From positions 1 to 26,262 of the forward strand of contig CAZNYG010000029.1 in assembly GCA_964577205.1 (NCBI GenBank): 26,262 bases of DNA. The letters run 5' to 3'. A model generated the notes under the pieces. That model was given only the letters and a program-made list of their open reading frames with translations, ran no database searches and was not told the DNA's origin. Source of the DNA: CAZNYG01 sp964577205 (GTDB lineage: Bacteria > Elusimicrobiota > Endomicrobiia > Endomicrobiales > CAIRNS01). The number at the start of each line of letters is the position of its first letter. Position 1 is the first letter of the stretch. The position numbers and the translations under genes were made by a program. Positions 1 to 7,693 of this stretch are shown piece by piece.

Positions 1-1518
1 CGATTAAGTGATCCGACGGTTGCCGGGAATGCAGGCATCATTGAGCTAAAGGAGGGGGCAACGGCGGCGTCCATTAAAGAATATTTTGATGCGCATCAAA
101 AGATCAACGCCGCGGCAAACGTCATGCGGCCCTTTCCTATAACCGCCAAACGGATCACGGTGAACGGGAAAAAAGCGGATGTTATCGTGAAGGAAATAGT
201 GGAAGATTTCAACCGCGGTATCGATTCTTTCGTCATAGCGGACGGGGATGCCGGCCGTAAGGATCAGGACTTTAGAGAGCTCGTGAACAAGGTGCGTGAG
301 GAAGGCTGCGCGGCCAACCTTTATTTTGATTACACGCGCCTGTACAACAATCCTCTTTACCAAAAGGATATCTCGGGCCTGTTCAACATGGGATTTGACG
401 GGGTGCGCATAGATATGCTGAGCAGCGGTGAGGGAGAAATCAGTAAGATCATCGCTCTGGCGGAACAGATCAAGCGTAAATACGGCAATAAAGACCTGGC
501 CTGTATAGCGCCGAGTGGATGGACGACGACAACGATGGAAAAACTCGCCAACGCGGGAGTAAGGACGGTACATACGATCGTCGTCGGAGATGCTGATTTC
601 GCGGCAGGCCAACTTGACCGGCCTTTTGGCGAAAAAGCATGGGTGGAACTTCGAAAAAACGGGCTGGACAGCAGCCTCGACACTGACACGTTCAATGAAA
701 TGATGTTAAAGCTTCTCGAGTTGAACTGCGGAACAGTATCCTACGACGAGAAACTTGAGCCTGTTAACAGCGAGATCAAGGAAAAGGATGCCCCCTTCAT
801 AATGAAGGTGCTGGGAGCCCGCTTCAAAAGAGTTTCCGAGGCTAAAAACGCGGAAGAAAGGGAAGATGAAGGCCGTGAGCTCGCTGAACGCCTTGAGAGA
901 GAGGATATTCAGGGTATCGAAGGTATTCCAGAACTGATGCAGGCCTTCATCACCGTCGTTAAACCGGGGATGGCGGATGAAGAGTTGCCGGCTCAGGCGT
1001 TTTCAGAAATAGAAAAGTCGCCTCTGCTCCTGGCGGGAATGCGCCGTCTGGATGTCACGGGGGGGTATAATTCCCCCGAAGTCATGGGTTTCCTGCATCA
1101 GGTTCTGGGGCGCATGATAGACACACGGTTAACGCCCGAAGGGGACCTGGTTGACAAAGAACACAGGGCGATATTGGATTGGGCGCTGGCTCAAAGAGCG
1201 GTAGTGCTCGGAAAAGCGGATGTCGACGAGTTCAGGGCGATGCTGGATGATGGGGATAATCCCCCCGCCACCGCGATTTCCGGAACTGAAGAATCGGATC
1301 TGATCAGTGAAAGCCGGGTTTACCGCCGGCAGGCTGTTCACAACAGTTCTCAACGTGAAGGCCTTATACGGCGTTTGCAGGCTTATCCCGCTTCCTTAAC
1401 GGCTTTAAATGAATTGATACTTCTACTGATGAAAGATCCCCGCGAAAACGAGTTCAAAGTGGAAGAACTGAGATCTCCCTTGCAGCCTGCGATCGAGGCC
1501 TTGCTATCAGCCGCATGA
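1..1518 (+). CDS. Unrecognised TIM-barrel-like protein, C-terminal 505 residues
   Basis: The frame is open from base 1, so the start lies outside the window; the internal ATG at 124 is not a convincing start because in-frame upstream codons read as ordinary protein. I do not recognise the family. The first half (about residues 40-260) alternates predicted strands and helices at a spacing of roughly 25-30 residues, with strand-like stretches ending in acidic residues (SFVIADGD, ANLYFDYTR, GVRIDML, VHTIVVGDADF). That pattern suggests a (beta/alpha) barrel, possibly enzymatic. The second half is acidic and mostly helical (EEREDEGRELAERLERED and following), with no signal peptide or membrane segment visible. 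It is the only plus-strand gene in the window and ends in TGA at 1516-1518, followed by a long untranslated stretch and a likely terminator at 1734. The barrel is an inference from pattern; the coding status is well supported. Confidence 0.8.
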   Translation, partial: RLSDPTVAGNAGIIELKEGATAASIKEYFDAHQKINAAANVMRPFPITAKRITVNGKKADVIVKEIVEDFNRGIDSFVIADGDAGRKDQDFRELVNKVREEGCAANLYFDYTRLYNNPLYQKDISGLFNMGFDGVRIDMLSSGEGEISKIIALAEQIKRKYGNKDLACIAPSGWTTTTMEKLANAGVRTVHTIVVGDADFAAGQLDRPFGEKAWVELRKNGLDSSLDTDTFNEMMLKLLELNCGTVSYDEKLEPVNSEIKEKDAPFIMKVLGARFKRVSEAKNAEEREDEGRELAERLEREDIQGIEGIPELMQAFITVVKPGMADEELPAQAFSEIEKSPLLLAGMRRLDVTGGYNSPEVMGFLHQVLGRMIDTRLTPEGDLVDKEHRAILDWALAQRAVVLGKADVDEFRAMLDDGDNPPATAISGTEESDLISESRVYRRQAVHNSSQREGLIRRLQAYPASLTALNELILLLMKDPRENEFKVEELRSPLQPAIEALLSAA

Positions 1519-1733
1519 TGTGCCTGGTTCCGCGGCTCTGAAGGTTATTTCCGTGGTTTTCTTGGTTGGCCCGCTGCTATTTATTGTGAAATCCTCTCTG
1601 TTTATATCCTCCCATCTCTCATGGCCTTTTCTGCTCCGTCCAATTTTCTTCCAATTTTCTCTCCGACGATAAACGCACAGAAATGCGTTTTAAGCCATTA
1701 TTTTAAGGGGGGTAAGGTATTTGGACGTCCTGG

Positions 1734-1760
1734 AACCGTCATTTCCTGATGGTTTTTTTT
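1734..1760 (+). terminator. Rho-independent terminator of the plus-strand gene
   Basis: An 8-bp stem, AACCGTCA (1734-1741) with TGATGGTT (1747-1754) including one G-T wobble, and a 5-base loop is followed by an uninterrupted run of T through 1760. It lies about 215 bases after the stop codon at 1518, giving a long 3' untranslated region. A weaker hairpin with four T residues lies at 1671-1691. Confidence 0.5.
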
Positions 1761-1766
1761 AGATCC

Positions 1767-1954
1767 CGGTTTTTGAGCTTCACGGATTTTGAAAAAGCAA
1801 AAAATTAAGACCAAAAACTTCATGGTCTTTTCAAAAAACGCAAAAAAACGAACCGATGAAGCAGCCAAAAAACTTGGCTGGATTTGGGAGAAAAATTGCA
1901 GGTTTTTAAAATCCAAAAAAGCTGGATTTTGTGAAATCCGATCACAAAAAACCG
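1767..1954. repeat. A-rich cluster of short hairpins with imperfect terminal inverted repeats
   Basis: Three perfect small stems follow each other: AAGACCA/TGGTCTT (1807-1829), CAGCCAA/TTGGCTG (1862-1880) and AAAATCCA/TGGATTTT (1908-1930). All have A-rich loops of 5-9 bases. GGATTT at 1924-1929 can alternatively pair with AAATCC at 1934-1939. The outer edges carry CGGTTTTT (1767-1774) and AAAAACCG (1947-1954), each followed inward by a related GGATTT sequence. This could be a decayed miniature transposable element or a structured RNA; no coding function is supported. Confidence 0.45.
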
Positions 1955-2286
1955 CTTTGAGAGAGTGCTAATATAAAATAGTGAAAGTAATTTATTAAGT
2001 ATTAAACCAATAGATATATAAATATTGTATTATGGCAATATATTTAATAAGAATATTGAAAAATTATAAATTATCGCCATAGCCATATAACTTAACATAA
2101 CATATATTATAGGAACCAGCAAAGAAGGCATTTCCGGTGTTTTTAAGGTCGTTGAGATATGAATCAATCCAGATTAAATGCGTCTCAATATTGTAAATGT
2201 TACGGTATATTAAATGTTTTAGTCTGCCTTTTTCGGCGTGCAACGGATGCGTAAATCATATCACTTAAATGATAAAAATATTGCAA

Positions 2287-2326
2287 ATAAAAAACAACAA
2301 GTATTAAATGAATACACTTGTTGTTT
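2287..2326 (-). terminator. Terminator downstream of the DUF1805 gene
   Basis: Perfect 11-bp inverted repeat AAACAACAAGT (2292-2302) and ACTTGTTGTTT (2316-2326). Read on the minus strand, the stem runs straight into TTTTTTATTT. The stem is AT-rich, so the hairpin is less stable than usual, but its place 69 bases after the stop codon at 2395 fits a terminator for the whole minus-strand block. Confidence 0.6.
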
Positions 2327-2394
2327 AATGTGAACGCATATGGAAAATAATGTGAAATATATTAAGAGTTGGTTATTTTGAAACCATCTCTAAG

Positions 2395-2685
2395 TCATAC
2401 GATAAATTCCAGAGCTTCTTTGCCTGTCATACCAGGGACTATGCCGGCAGCTATTGCCGCCCGGGTAGCCTCTGCTATAGGTGCTTTTAGAAGGTCGTCA
2501 ATGGTCTTGACACCCTTGACCATACCCGCCCTGTCGCCCATTTTTTCAGCAGTCGAAAGGTTAAGATACCCGCACATTATATACCCTTTTTCACCTGAAA
2601 CGAGAACAAGAGAAGTGCTTGGGAGAGGGATCTCGATCCCCTGTGCTGTTTTTCCGGATGCGGTTAATATGTTTTTCTTTATCAT
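2395..2685 (-). CDS. DUF1805 (YunC-like) domain protein
   Basis: A 96-residue protein matching the small DUF1805/YunC family over its full length. Family hallmarks are GYIMCGYLNL (residues about 34-43), the GVKTIDDLLKAPI segment and the C-terminal GMTGKEALEFI. The family is a compact cytoplasmic fold with a conserved Cys in the MCG motif (Cys38 here); its biochemical role is not established. It lies 72 bases after the GH57 gene on the same strand and could be the last gene of that operon or have its own weak promoter; no good promoter is visible in the AT-rich gap. The ATG at 2685 has no clear Shine-Dalgarno sequence. A terminator follows at 2326-2287. The family call is recognition from memory of sequence motifs. 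Confidence 0.8.
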   Translation of the reverse strand: MIKKNILTASGKTAQGIEIPLPSTSLVLVSGEKGYIMCGYLNLSTAEKMGDRAGMVKGVKTIDDLLKAPIAEATRAAIAAGIVPGMTGKEALEFIV

Positions 2686-2757
2686 AATGGTCTAAAGACT
2701 GAAAAAATCTATAAACTAAAGAGTTATATTGCTGATGTTAAAGTAAAACATTAACTG

Positions 2758-4932
2758 CTAAACGGACCAGCTTTGCAGAGTGAAGTCTTCGGATGGTTTT
2801 GGCATTACGACAGAGCTCTGGTAGGGCCAGCGTTCGGTTTCAAGATTATTCTTGGATAAAGCAATAACAAACTCGATCGATCTTGTGTCCTGCGGAATAT
2901 TCAATTTATCCACAGGGATGGCACATTCTATTATCTTTTGAGCGGCGGCATGGGAAAGACGCTCGGCTTTTCCATCCTGCGAGTGGAGGGAAAAACTCCT
3001 GATATTCCCCCCCGCCTCAAAAGTAATGATCGCCTGGGCGGATACAGGGGCAAGGAATACGATCCTTATGGAGATCTCTTCAATGGCTCCGGACATGGGG
3101 ATGTTCGTATCGAACCTGAAGTACATGTTGTTCAGGTCGAAGCCGTAGTAAAAAGACTTAAGGATCGTTTCAACCTGGTGCATTGATCCGCCGCTGTGGC
3201 CGACGAGATAGTACCCGGCCGGCTGCCATTCAAAGTAGTTGGTCACCCTGCCGTCGATCTTGGGGGATATGAAGTCAATAGGTTCCAGCGTGGGCTGCTT
3301 GCGCATCAGGCCTTTGATGGCCTTATAGAGATGATCGGGAACTTTTTCCCCCAGTATCTCGTAAACGCCGATAAGGTTCTGGCGGAACAGCTTATCGAAC
3401 ATGTCATCGTTGTCGGACGAATGGTCGTCCCCGTACCACCAGTTCCAGTCTGAACCTTCGGCTATGTAGATGCGCTCCCATGCTGCTTTTACGGCCGGGG
3501 AATCTTTTTTCTCCGGGTTGCGCGAAACGTAGTCCGCCAGGAAGGTCCGGGTCTCGCCGAGAAAATCCCATGCCTGGTTGTCCTCAGGATGGCCGATCCA
3601 GATGCCGTAATTTCCGTTGATCCAGGATCCCGGGAAAAGGTTCCTCAGCGTCCCGTGCGGCGGATTGTTCTCAAGGTAGCGGTTGACAGTGACCGTTTCG
3701 ATCGTGGGGTCGTTGGTTATGGCCTGGTAAAGGATCCTCAGGAAATCCCAGCCGTCGTTGGAATAATATTCCCAGCAGTTCTCCCCGTCCAGAATGACCG
3801 AGACCAGCGAATTCTCGTGCCCGTCCCCAATGGAGTCCCGTATACTGTGAAGCCGGCGCATGAAATCGGCAACGGCATCGGAGGGGTTCCACTTTGCGTA
3901 TACAAAACCGATCGCGTCGGAAAGAGCGTGATCGCGGAAGATGATGTTTATCTGGCTGCCGAGTACCGATACCCGGTAAGGCTTGTAAAGGTTGCTGCGG
4001 GAGCCGCTGAGCCCGGGCTGCGAACGGAAAAGGATCTCTTCGTCGGTGGCTATCCAGTTGAGGCCGAAAGAGGCGAAGACGGGAACAAGTTCATCGCACA
4101 CGGAACCTTCTGAAGGCCACATCCCGGAGGGCGCGCGGCCGAAATTACGCTGGTAGTAGTCGACGGCTTTCTGCACCTGGACGACCGCGTCTTCCCGGTG
4201 CTGGAAACGGCGGCGCGGCAAAGTGATCTGCGGGGTAGATCCCAGGGCGTTATTGGTATCGCACAGCAGCGGCAGTATCGGATGGTAGAACGGCGTCGTA
4301 GATACCTCTATCTGTCCCCTGTCCTGCAGCTCGCGGTATTTTCCAACGACCATGCCGCAGATCTCCAGCTGTTTCTTTATGAGCTGCTGTTTTTCCTCTT
4401 CGGTAAAATCCTTCCCTTTGGCATACAGGGCTTTGATCATGGGATCGCGCTCTTTCCAGTAAGGGTCCATCCAGGAAAGGTTGAACCAGACCTGCAGGTC
4501 CCTCATATCGGAAGGGCGGAAATACGATTGTACCCGGGAAAGATTGTCCAGCGAGATCTGCCGTCCGCGTTTTTCCAGGAGCTGAAGATAGCGCGGGTAC
4601 GGGAATATCATGGTCTCCCAGTTGGCCATGAAAAAATTCATCAGGATGAAAACGCGGTCTTCGGCGGTAAGATCGTCGGCGGATTTGAGCGTAAGGTCCA
4701 GGAATTTATCGCGCGCCGTACCCCGGGCGTAATCGTCAAGCTGTGCCAGAAGAGAGGGTACGAGGTTGAAATTGGAGCGGATAGCCGGGAATTCGTCCAG
4801 TATCGCGGCGGTATCGTAATAGTCTTTCGTCGCGTGAAGCCTGACCCAGGGCAGCTCATACATTCCCGTCGCGGGATTCTTGTATACAGGCTGGTGCTGG
4901 TGCCATAAGAATGCGAGATGCAGTTTGTTCAT
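2758..4932 (-). CDS. Glycoside hydrolase family 57 alpha-amylase-like enzyme
   Basis: A 724-residue cytoplasmic protein with the GH57 signature motifs in order: HQHQP (11-15), the TTPFYHPILPLL motif (about 212-223), WPSEGS (272-277) with the expected nucleophile Glu275, and LDGEN (381-385) with the expected acid/base Asp382. A later block, GSDWNWWYGDDHSSD, is typical of the long COG1449-type members. Family enzymes act on alpha-glucans (amylase, branching or glucanotransferase); the exact activity cannot be read here. There is no signal peptide. I chose the ATG at 4932 because GGTGGGG lies nine bases upstream; the in-frame ATG at 4948-4950 has no such site. It follows the porin gene by 60 bases and is probably cotranscribed with it from the promoter at 6955-6983. 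This links alpha-glucan metabolism with two outer-membrane proteins. Confidence 0.9.
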   Translation of the reverse strand: MNKLHLAFLWHQHQPVYKNPATGMYELPWVRLHATKDYYDTAAILDEFPAIRSNFNLVPSLLAQLDDYARGTARDKFLDLTLKSADDLTAEDRVFILMNFFMANWETMIFPYPRYLQLLEKRGRQISLDNLSRVQSYFRPSDMRDLQVWFNLSWMDPYWKERDPMIKALYAKGKDFTEEEKQQLIKKQLEICGMVVGKYRELQDRGQIEVSTTPFYHPILPLLCDTNNALGSTPQITLPRRRFQHREDAVVQVQKAVDYYQRNFGRAPSGMWPSEGSVCDELVPVFASFGLNWIATDEEILFRSQPGLSGSRSNLYKPYRVSVLGSQINIIFRDHALSDAIGFVYAKWNPSDAVADFMRRLHSIRDSIGDGHENSLVSVILDGENCWEYYSNDGWDFLRILYQAITNDPTIETVTVNRYLENNPPHGTLRNLFPGSWINGNYGIWIGHPEDNQAWDFLGETRTFLADYVSRNPEKKDSPAVKAAWERIYIAEGSDWNWWYGDDHSSDNDDMFDKLFRQNLIGVYEILGEKVPDHLYKAIKGLMRKQPTLEPIDFISPKIDGRVTNYFEWQPAGYYLVGHSGGSMHQVETILKSFYYGFDLNNMYFRFDTNIPMSGAIEEISIRIVFLAPVSAQAIITFEAGGNIRSFSLHSQDGKAERLSHAAAQKIIECAIPVDKLNIPQDTRSIEFVIALSKNNLETERWPYQSSVVMPKPSEDFTLQSWSV

Positions 4933-4992
4933 AATGCTTTGCCCCACCATTTCAATTTGGACTCAGGCACATTTGTTCCCGGGGAAAAGGGG

Positions 4993-6375
4993 TCAGAATT
5001 TGGCGGCTATTTCCATGAGATAACGGGTGGCGGGATCGTTTTTCGGCCACAGATCGGAACGCGGCGGTGTGTATCTGCTGAAAGACACTTTCATCTGGAC
5101 GTTCTTCGAATACTCATATTTTGCCGATAAGTTCAGTTCTATGCCCAGCGCGAACTCGGCGCCGTATATCCGTTCGAACCCCGACGCCTCAGGCGCCCCC
5201 TTCGGGCCCTGTGATGCCGCGTACAGGAAGTAAGTCGCGTTGAAAGTCCACGCGTAGAGCGGCGAAATATCCGCTCCCAGGCTCAGCGTGTCGATGCCCG
5301 AATAACCGCCTGGAATGGGCAGCTGCGCGTCGATGGGCGTCGCGGCGAAAAGTTCGCCGTAGCCCACCCGTTCAAGCCCGTCGAATTTGCGGGTCAGGTC
5401 CGGTGAAAAGGACTCGTCATCGTCGAAACTGAGCGGATCGTTATCGCCGGAAGAATAAGCGATGAGCGCCCTGGCCGTGACGTGCCCGAGCTTCGTGTCC
5501 TTGCCGATCAGTTTTCCCGACAGGGTGTATCCCATGCCGTTGATCGTGACGGATTCATTGGTGTCTGACCTGGTGATCTGCCCGTTCTCTTTGGCGATCT
5601 CGAACTGCCATTCAGAAATATCTTCCTTGCGCCCGACGCGGAGATCGTAGAATCGTTTCAGTATCGCGTTCGTCGGGACCGACAACGCCCCCTGCGTATA
5701 GGCCGTTCCCGACCGGTCGGCCTGATCGAAGTAACTGATCTCGTAAAGGTATTTCCCCCACGGTACGCTCAAAACAGCGCCGGAAATATCCTTGTCGCTC
5801 GATGACCGGAAATTCTCGGCCAGTTTCGCCGTGAAAACTTCCGCCCTCAGAGGAAAAACAAAACGGACGAACGGAACTGGAACGTCCCATCGTCCGGCGG
5901 CGCTGATCCCGGTCGCTCCCGTTCCGTTGTCAGAAACTACGAATCCGTCCCCGAACTCCAGCGGTTGTTTTCCCGCCGTCAGGGAGAGGTCCTGTTCCAT
6001 CAGGTTTGACAGTTTGACGTAGGCGTTCTCGATGTATGGAGTAAAATCCGTTCTCGGGAAAGGGACGGCGTACGGCGTCGTCGTAGATCCCGCGATGCCC
6101 AGCGACGTGATGCGCGCGCCGATCTCGGTATCGGGATCGAAACGCTCCGTCAGAGTCAGCCTCAGCCTGTGGCTGTAATAACTCCACGCGTCGGACGACG
6201 TGGAAGTATCATAGTCATTGTTGGTGAAATTGACGCCTCTTAACCGGTAATCGGTATCCAGGAAAAGCTGCGATGCCTGCGCGGCAAGAACAGCGCCGCA
6301 GACAAGGACGGCGGCAGCAGCCGTCAGGCTCAACAGACGTACGGCGGATCTTTTTGTTGCCGAAAGTGATATCAC
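4993..6375 (-). CDS. Outer-membrane beta-barrel protein, porin-like
   Basis: A 460-residue protein with an N-terminal signal peptide (basic start, hydrophobic stretch about 14-32, likely cleavage after AAQA at residue 34). It is followed by many alternating amphipathic strands rich in Tyr, aromatic and Gly residues. It ends in a C-terminal Phe (YLMEIAAKF), the usual barrel-assembly signal. Length and lack of a plug domain suggest a porin or a substrate-specific channel of roughly 14-18 strands, perhaps resembling alginate-export or phosphate porins; I cannot name the substrate. The start is a GTG at 6375: an in-frame stop lies two codons upstream (TGA at 6379-6381), and a weak GGGA precedes it. 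It starts 15 bases after the stop of the small OMP gene and is followed by the GH57 gene, so all three look like one operon. Confidence 0.75.
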   Translation of the reverse strand: MISLSATKRSAVRLLSLTAAAAVLVCGAVLAAQASQLFLDTDYRLRGVNFTNNDYDTSTSSDAWSYYSHRLRLTLTERFDPDTEIGARITSLGIAGSTTTPYAVPFPRTDFTPYIENAYVKLSNLMEQDLSLTAGKQPLEFGDGFVVSDNGTGATGISAAGRWDVPVPFVRFVFPLRAEVFTAKLAENFRSSSDKDISGAVLSVPWGKYLYEISYFDQADRSGTAYTQGALSVPTNAILKRFYDLRVGRKEDISEWQFEIAKENGQITRSDTNESVTINGMGYTLSGKLIGKDTKLGHVTARALIAYSSGDNDPLSFDDDESFSPDLTRKFDGLERVGYGELFAATPIDAQLPIPGGYSGIDTLSLGADISPLYAWTFNATYFLYAASQGPKGAPEASGFERIYGAEFALGIELNLSAKYEYSKNVQMKVSFSRYTPPRSDLWPKNDPATRYLMEIAAKF

Positions 6376-6390
6376 CGGTCATTCGTCCCG

Positions 6391-6912
6391 TTAGAAATAG
6401 TATCTCATGCCGACGCTGGAAAGCCAGTTGCCGAACGTCTGGAAACGCCCGACCTTCGCGGGGTTGCGGAATGCCAGTCCGGTCTCAGCGCCGAAAGACA
6501 GGTTCGGCAATCCCTGGAGGAAAAACTCAACGCCGAAACCTCCGCCTGCCGACGTCGTTGTCTCCGAAATCTTCGCGATGTCCGCGCCGTTGGCATCTTT
6601 CTTGAACTCGTAATTTTCCATGCCGACGAGGCCGAACGCGTAAACGTTCATGTTCTGTTCGCGCTTAAGATTGGCGAGAAACTTGAAACCAAAATCAAAG
6701 ACCCTGTTGTCGCCGAACATGAACCCGAACAGGCCTTCAACGCCGAATGTCCTGTTGACCCAGAACCGGGCCGCGAAAGAATCCAGCCCAAGGTCGGAAA
6801 GCTGTTGTGAAAAACCCACGCCAAACCGCATGTCTGAAGACCTTTTCGCCGCCGCCGTCGCCGTTCCCGCCATCATCGAAACCAGGCACACAAGGACAAG
6901 TAACTTTCTCAT
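6391..6912 (-). CDS. Small outer-membrane beta-barrel protein
   Basis: A 173-residue protein with a clear signal peptide (MRKLLVLVC..., cleavage about residue 22 after TATA or AAA). A compact barrel-like domain follows, with repeated Gly/aromatic strands (FGVGFSQQL, FGFMFGDNRVFDFGFKFLANL, FGAETGLAF) and a terminal YYF that fits an outer-membrane C-terminal signal. It resembles OmpA-N or OmpW-sized 8-stranded barrels; no specific family is recognised. The ATG at 6912 is preferred over the GTG at 6927 because GAGGTGAG lies just upstream and the signal peptide begins there. It is the first gene after the sigma70-like promoter at 6955-6983, with a leader of about 36 bases, and its stop is 15 bases before the porin start. 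Confidence 0.75.
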   Translation of the reverse strand: MRKLLVLVCLVSMMAGTATAAAKRSSDMRFGVGFSQQLSDLGLDSFAARFWVNRTFGVEGLFGFMFGDNRVFDFGFKFLANLKREQNMNVYAFGLVGMENYEFKKDANGADIAKISETTTSAGGGFGVEFFLQGLPNLSFGAETGLAFRNPAKVGRFQTFGNWLSSVGMRYYF

Positions 6913-6954
6913 ACCCTCACCTCTCACATGGATTATGCTGCCGGCTTATTTGGA

Positions 6955-6983
6955 ATTATACCAGAAACGCGAAGTCAAATCAA
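6955..6983 (-). promoter_or_regulatory. Sigma70-like promoter of the OMP-porin-GH57 operon
   Basis: On the minus strand TTGATT (6983-6978) and a perfect TATAAT (6960-6955) are separated by 17 bases, placing the transcription start near 6948. The first start codon is at 6912. The promoter lies in the 119-base gap after the TPR gene, so the outer-membrane/GH57 unit can be transcribed independently of the genes before it. Confidence 0.65.
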
Positions 6984-7031
6984 ATGGACATTACCCTCAG
7001 GTACCGACAGACCCGCCGCTCGGCAATGGGA

Positions 7032-7691
7032 TCAGCGCAAAGGCGGTGAAAGACGTTCCTGCGCCCGCTGAGCCCAGACGGAAGAAGGGAACAGCGTGAT
7101 GATCTTCTCGTTGGTGTTTTTCGCTTCGGAGACGTTCCCCGAAAGAGCGTATACCCGCGCCAGAGATTCATAGACACGCGCGGCGAGGAAATGCTCGGGA
7201 AAGCGCGCAAGAAAACCGGAATAGGTCCCGGCAGCCGCCTGATACTCTTCCGCAGATTCCTCTATGTTCCCCAGTTCGGCCATCGCCAGCGGTATGATCC
7301 GTTCCGGTTTTCCTTTTTCGATCGCGGCGTTAAGCGTGTCCCGGGCATCCTTGTATTGTTTGCGGCTGGCGAGTATGTCGGCTTTCATCATGCGCGCCCG
7401 GACCGCTACGCCGCCGGAATACTGGCCGATGATCGCGTCAAGCGAAGCGATCGCCTGGTCCGACTGTCCCTGGTATGCCTGTGACTGCGCGACGGAGAGG
7501 CGTTCCTCTCCCCGGCTGGCAAGCGACTGGTAGCGTACAAGAAAAAAAACGCTGAAAGCGATCATCCCGGCGACGATGCCGGCGCCGGTGTAAAAGGCGG
7601 AGCGGTTGTTCTTTATCCATTCAGCGATACGGACGACGACGTCTTCGAGTTCGTTCTTTTTGAGTTGCTGCCTGCGGGACTGTTCGGCCAT
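7032..7691 (-). CDS. Membrane-anchored TPR protein (YfgM-like)
   Basis: A 219-residue protein with a short charged cytoplasmic N-terminus, one transmembrane segment (about residues 34-54) and an extracytoplasmic helical-repeat domain (about 60-215). The helical pairs have TPR-like spacing (SQAYQGQSDQAIASLDAII, ADILASRKQYKDARDTLNAAI, ARVYALSGNVSEAKNTNEKII). This is the arrangement of YfgM/TPR_21 proteins, which act near the Sec translocon as periplasmic chaperone partners; that specific role is an inference. The ATG at 7691 is preceded by GAGGAG. It starts three bases after the stop of the PHP gene and is almost certainly cotranslated with it. Downstream comes an independent promoter for the outer-membrane genes, a fitting neighbour for an envelope-biogenesis factor. 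Confidence 0.75.
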   Translation of the reverse strand: MAEQSRRQQLKKNELEDVVVRIAEWIKNNRSAFYTGAGIVAGMIAFSVFFLVRYQSLASRGEERLSVAQSQAYQGQSDQAIASLDAIIGQYSGGVAVRARMMKADILASRKQYKDARDTLNAAIEKGKPERIIPLAMAELGNIEESAEEYQAAAGTYSGFLARFPEHFLAARVYESLARVYALSGNVSEAKNTNEKIITLFPSSVWAQRAQERLSPPLR

Positions 7692-7693
7692 CT

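Larger units (their letters stand above)
1519..2394. other. 876-bp gene-free region, increasingly AT-rich
   Basis: No convincing gene is present. The left part (1519-1760) has ordinary composition and holds a weak hairpin (1671-1690) and a terminator for the plus-strand gene. The middle (about 1767-1954) is A-rich and packed with short perfect inverted repeats. The right part (about 1972-2360) is strongly AT-rich, far below the GC of the genes on both sides, and ends in a minus-strand terminator. The short frames here (60 residues on plus at 1789, 72 on minus at 1698) have low-complexity Lys or Phe composition, overlap the hairpins and lack good ribosome binding sites, so I do not call them genes. 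Confidence 0.7.

Noticed and set aside
1049..1074. G-run/TATAATT/C-run palindrome inside the first gene
   Set aside because: It lies in well-supported coding sequence and fits the codons; a second similar G-run/C-run at 1250-1266 looks equally accidental.
1789..1971. A 60-residue Lys-rich plus-strand frame
   Set aside because: It lies wholly in the hairpin cluster, is low complexity and has no ribosome binding site; the inverted repeats explain the sequence better.
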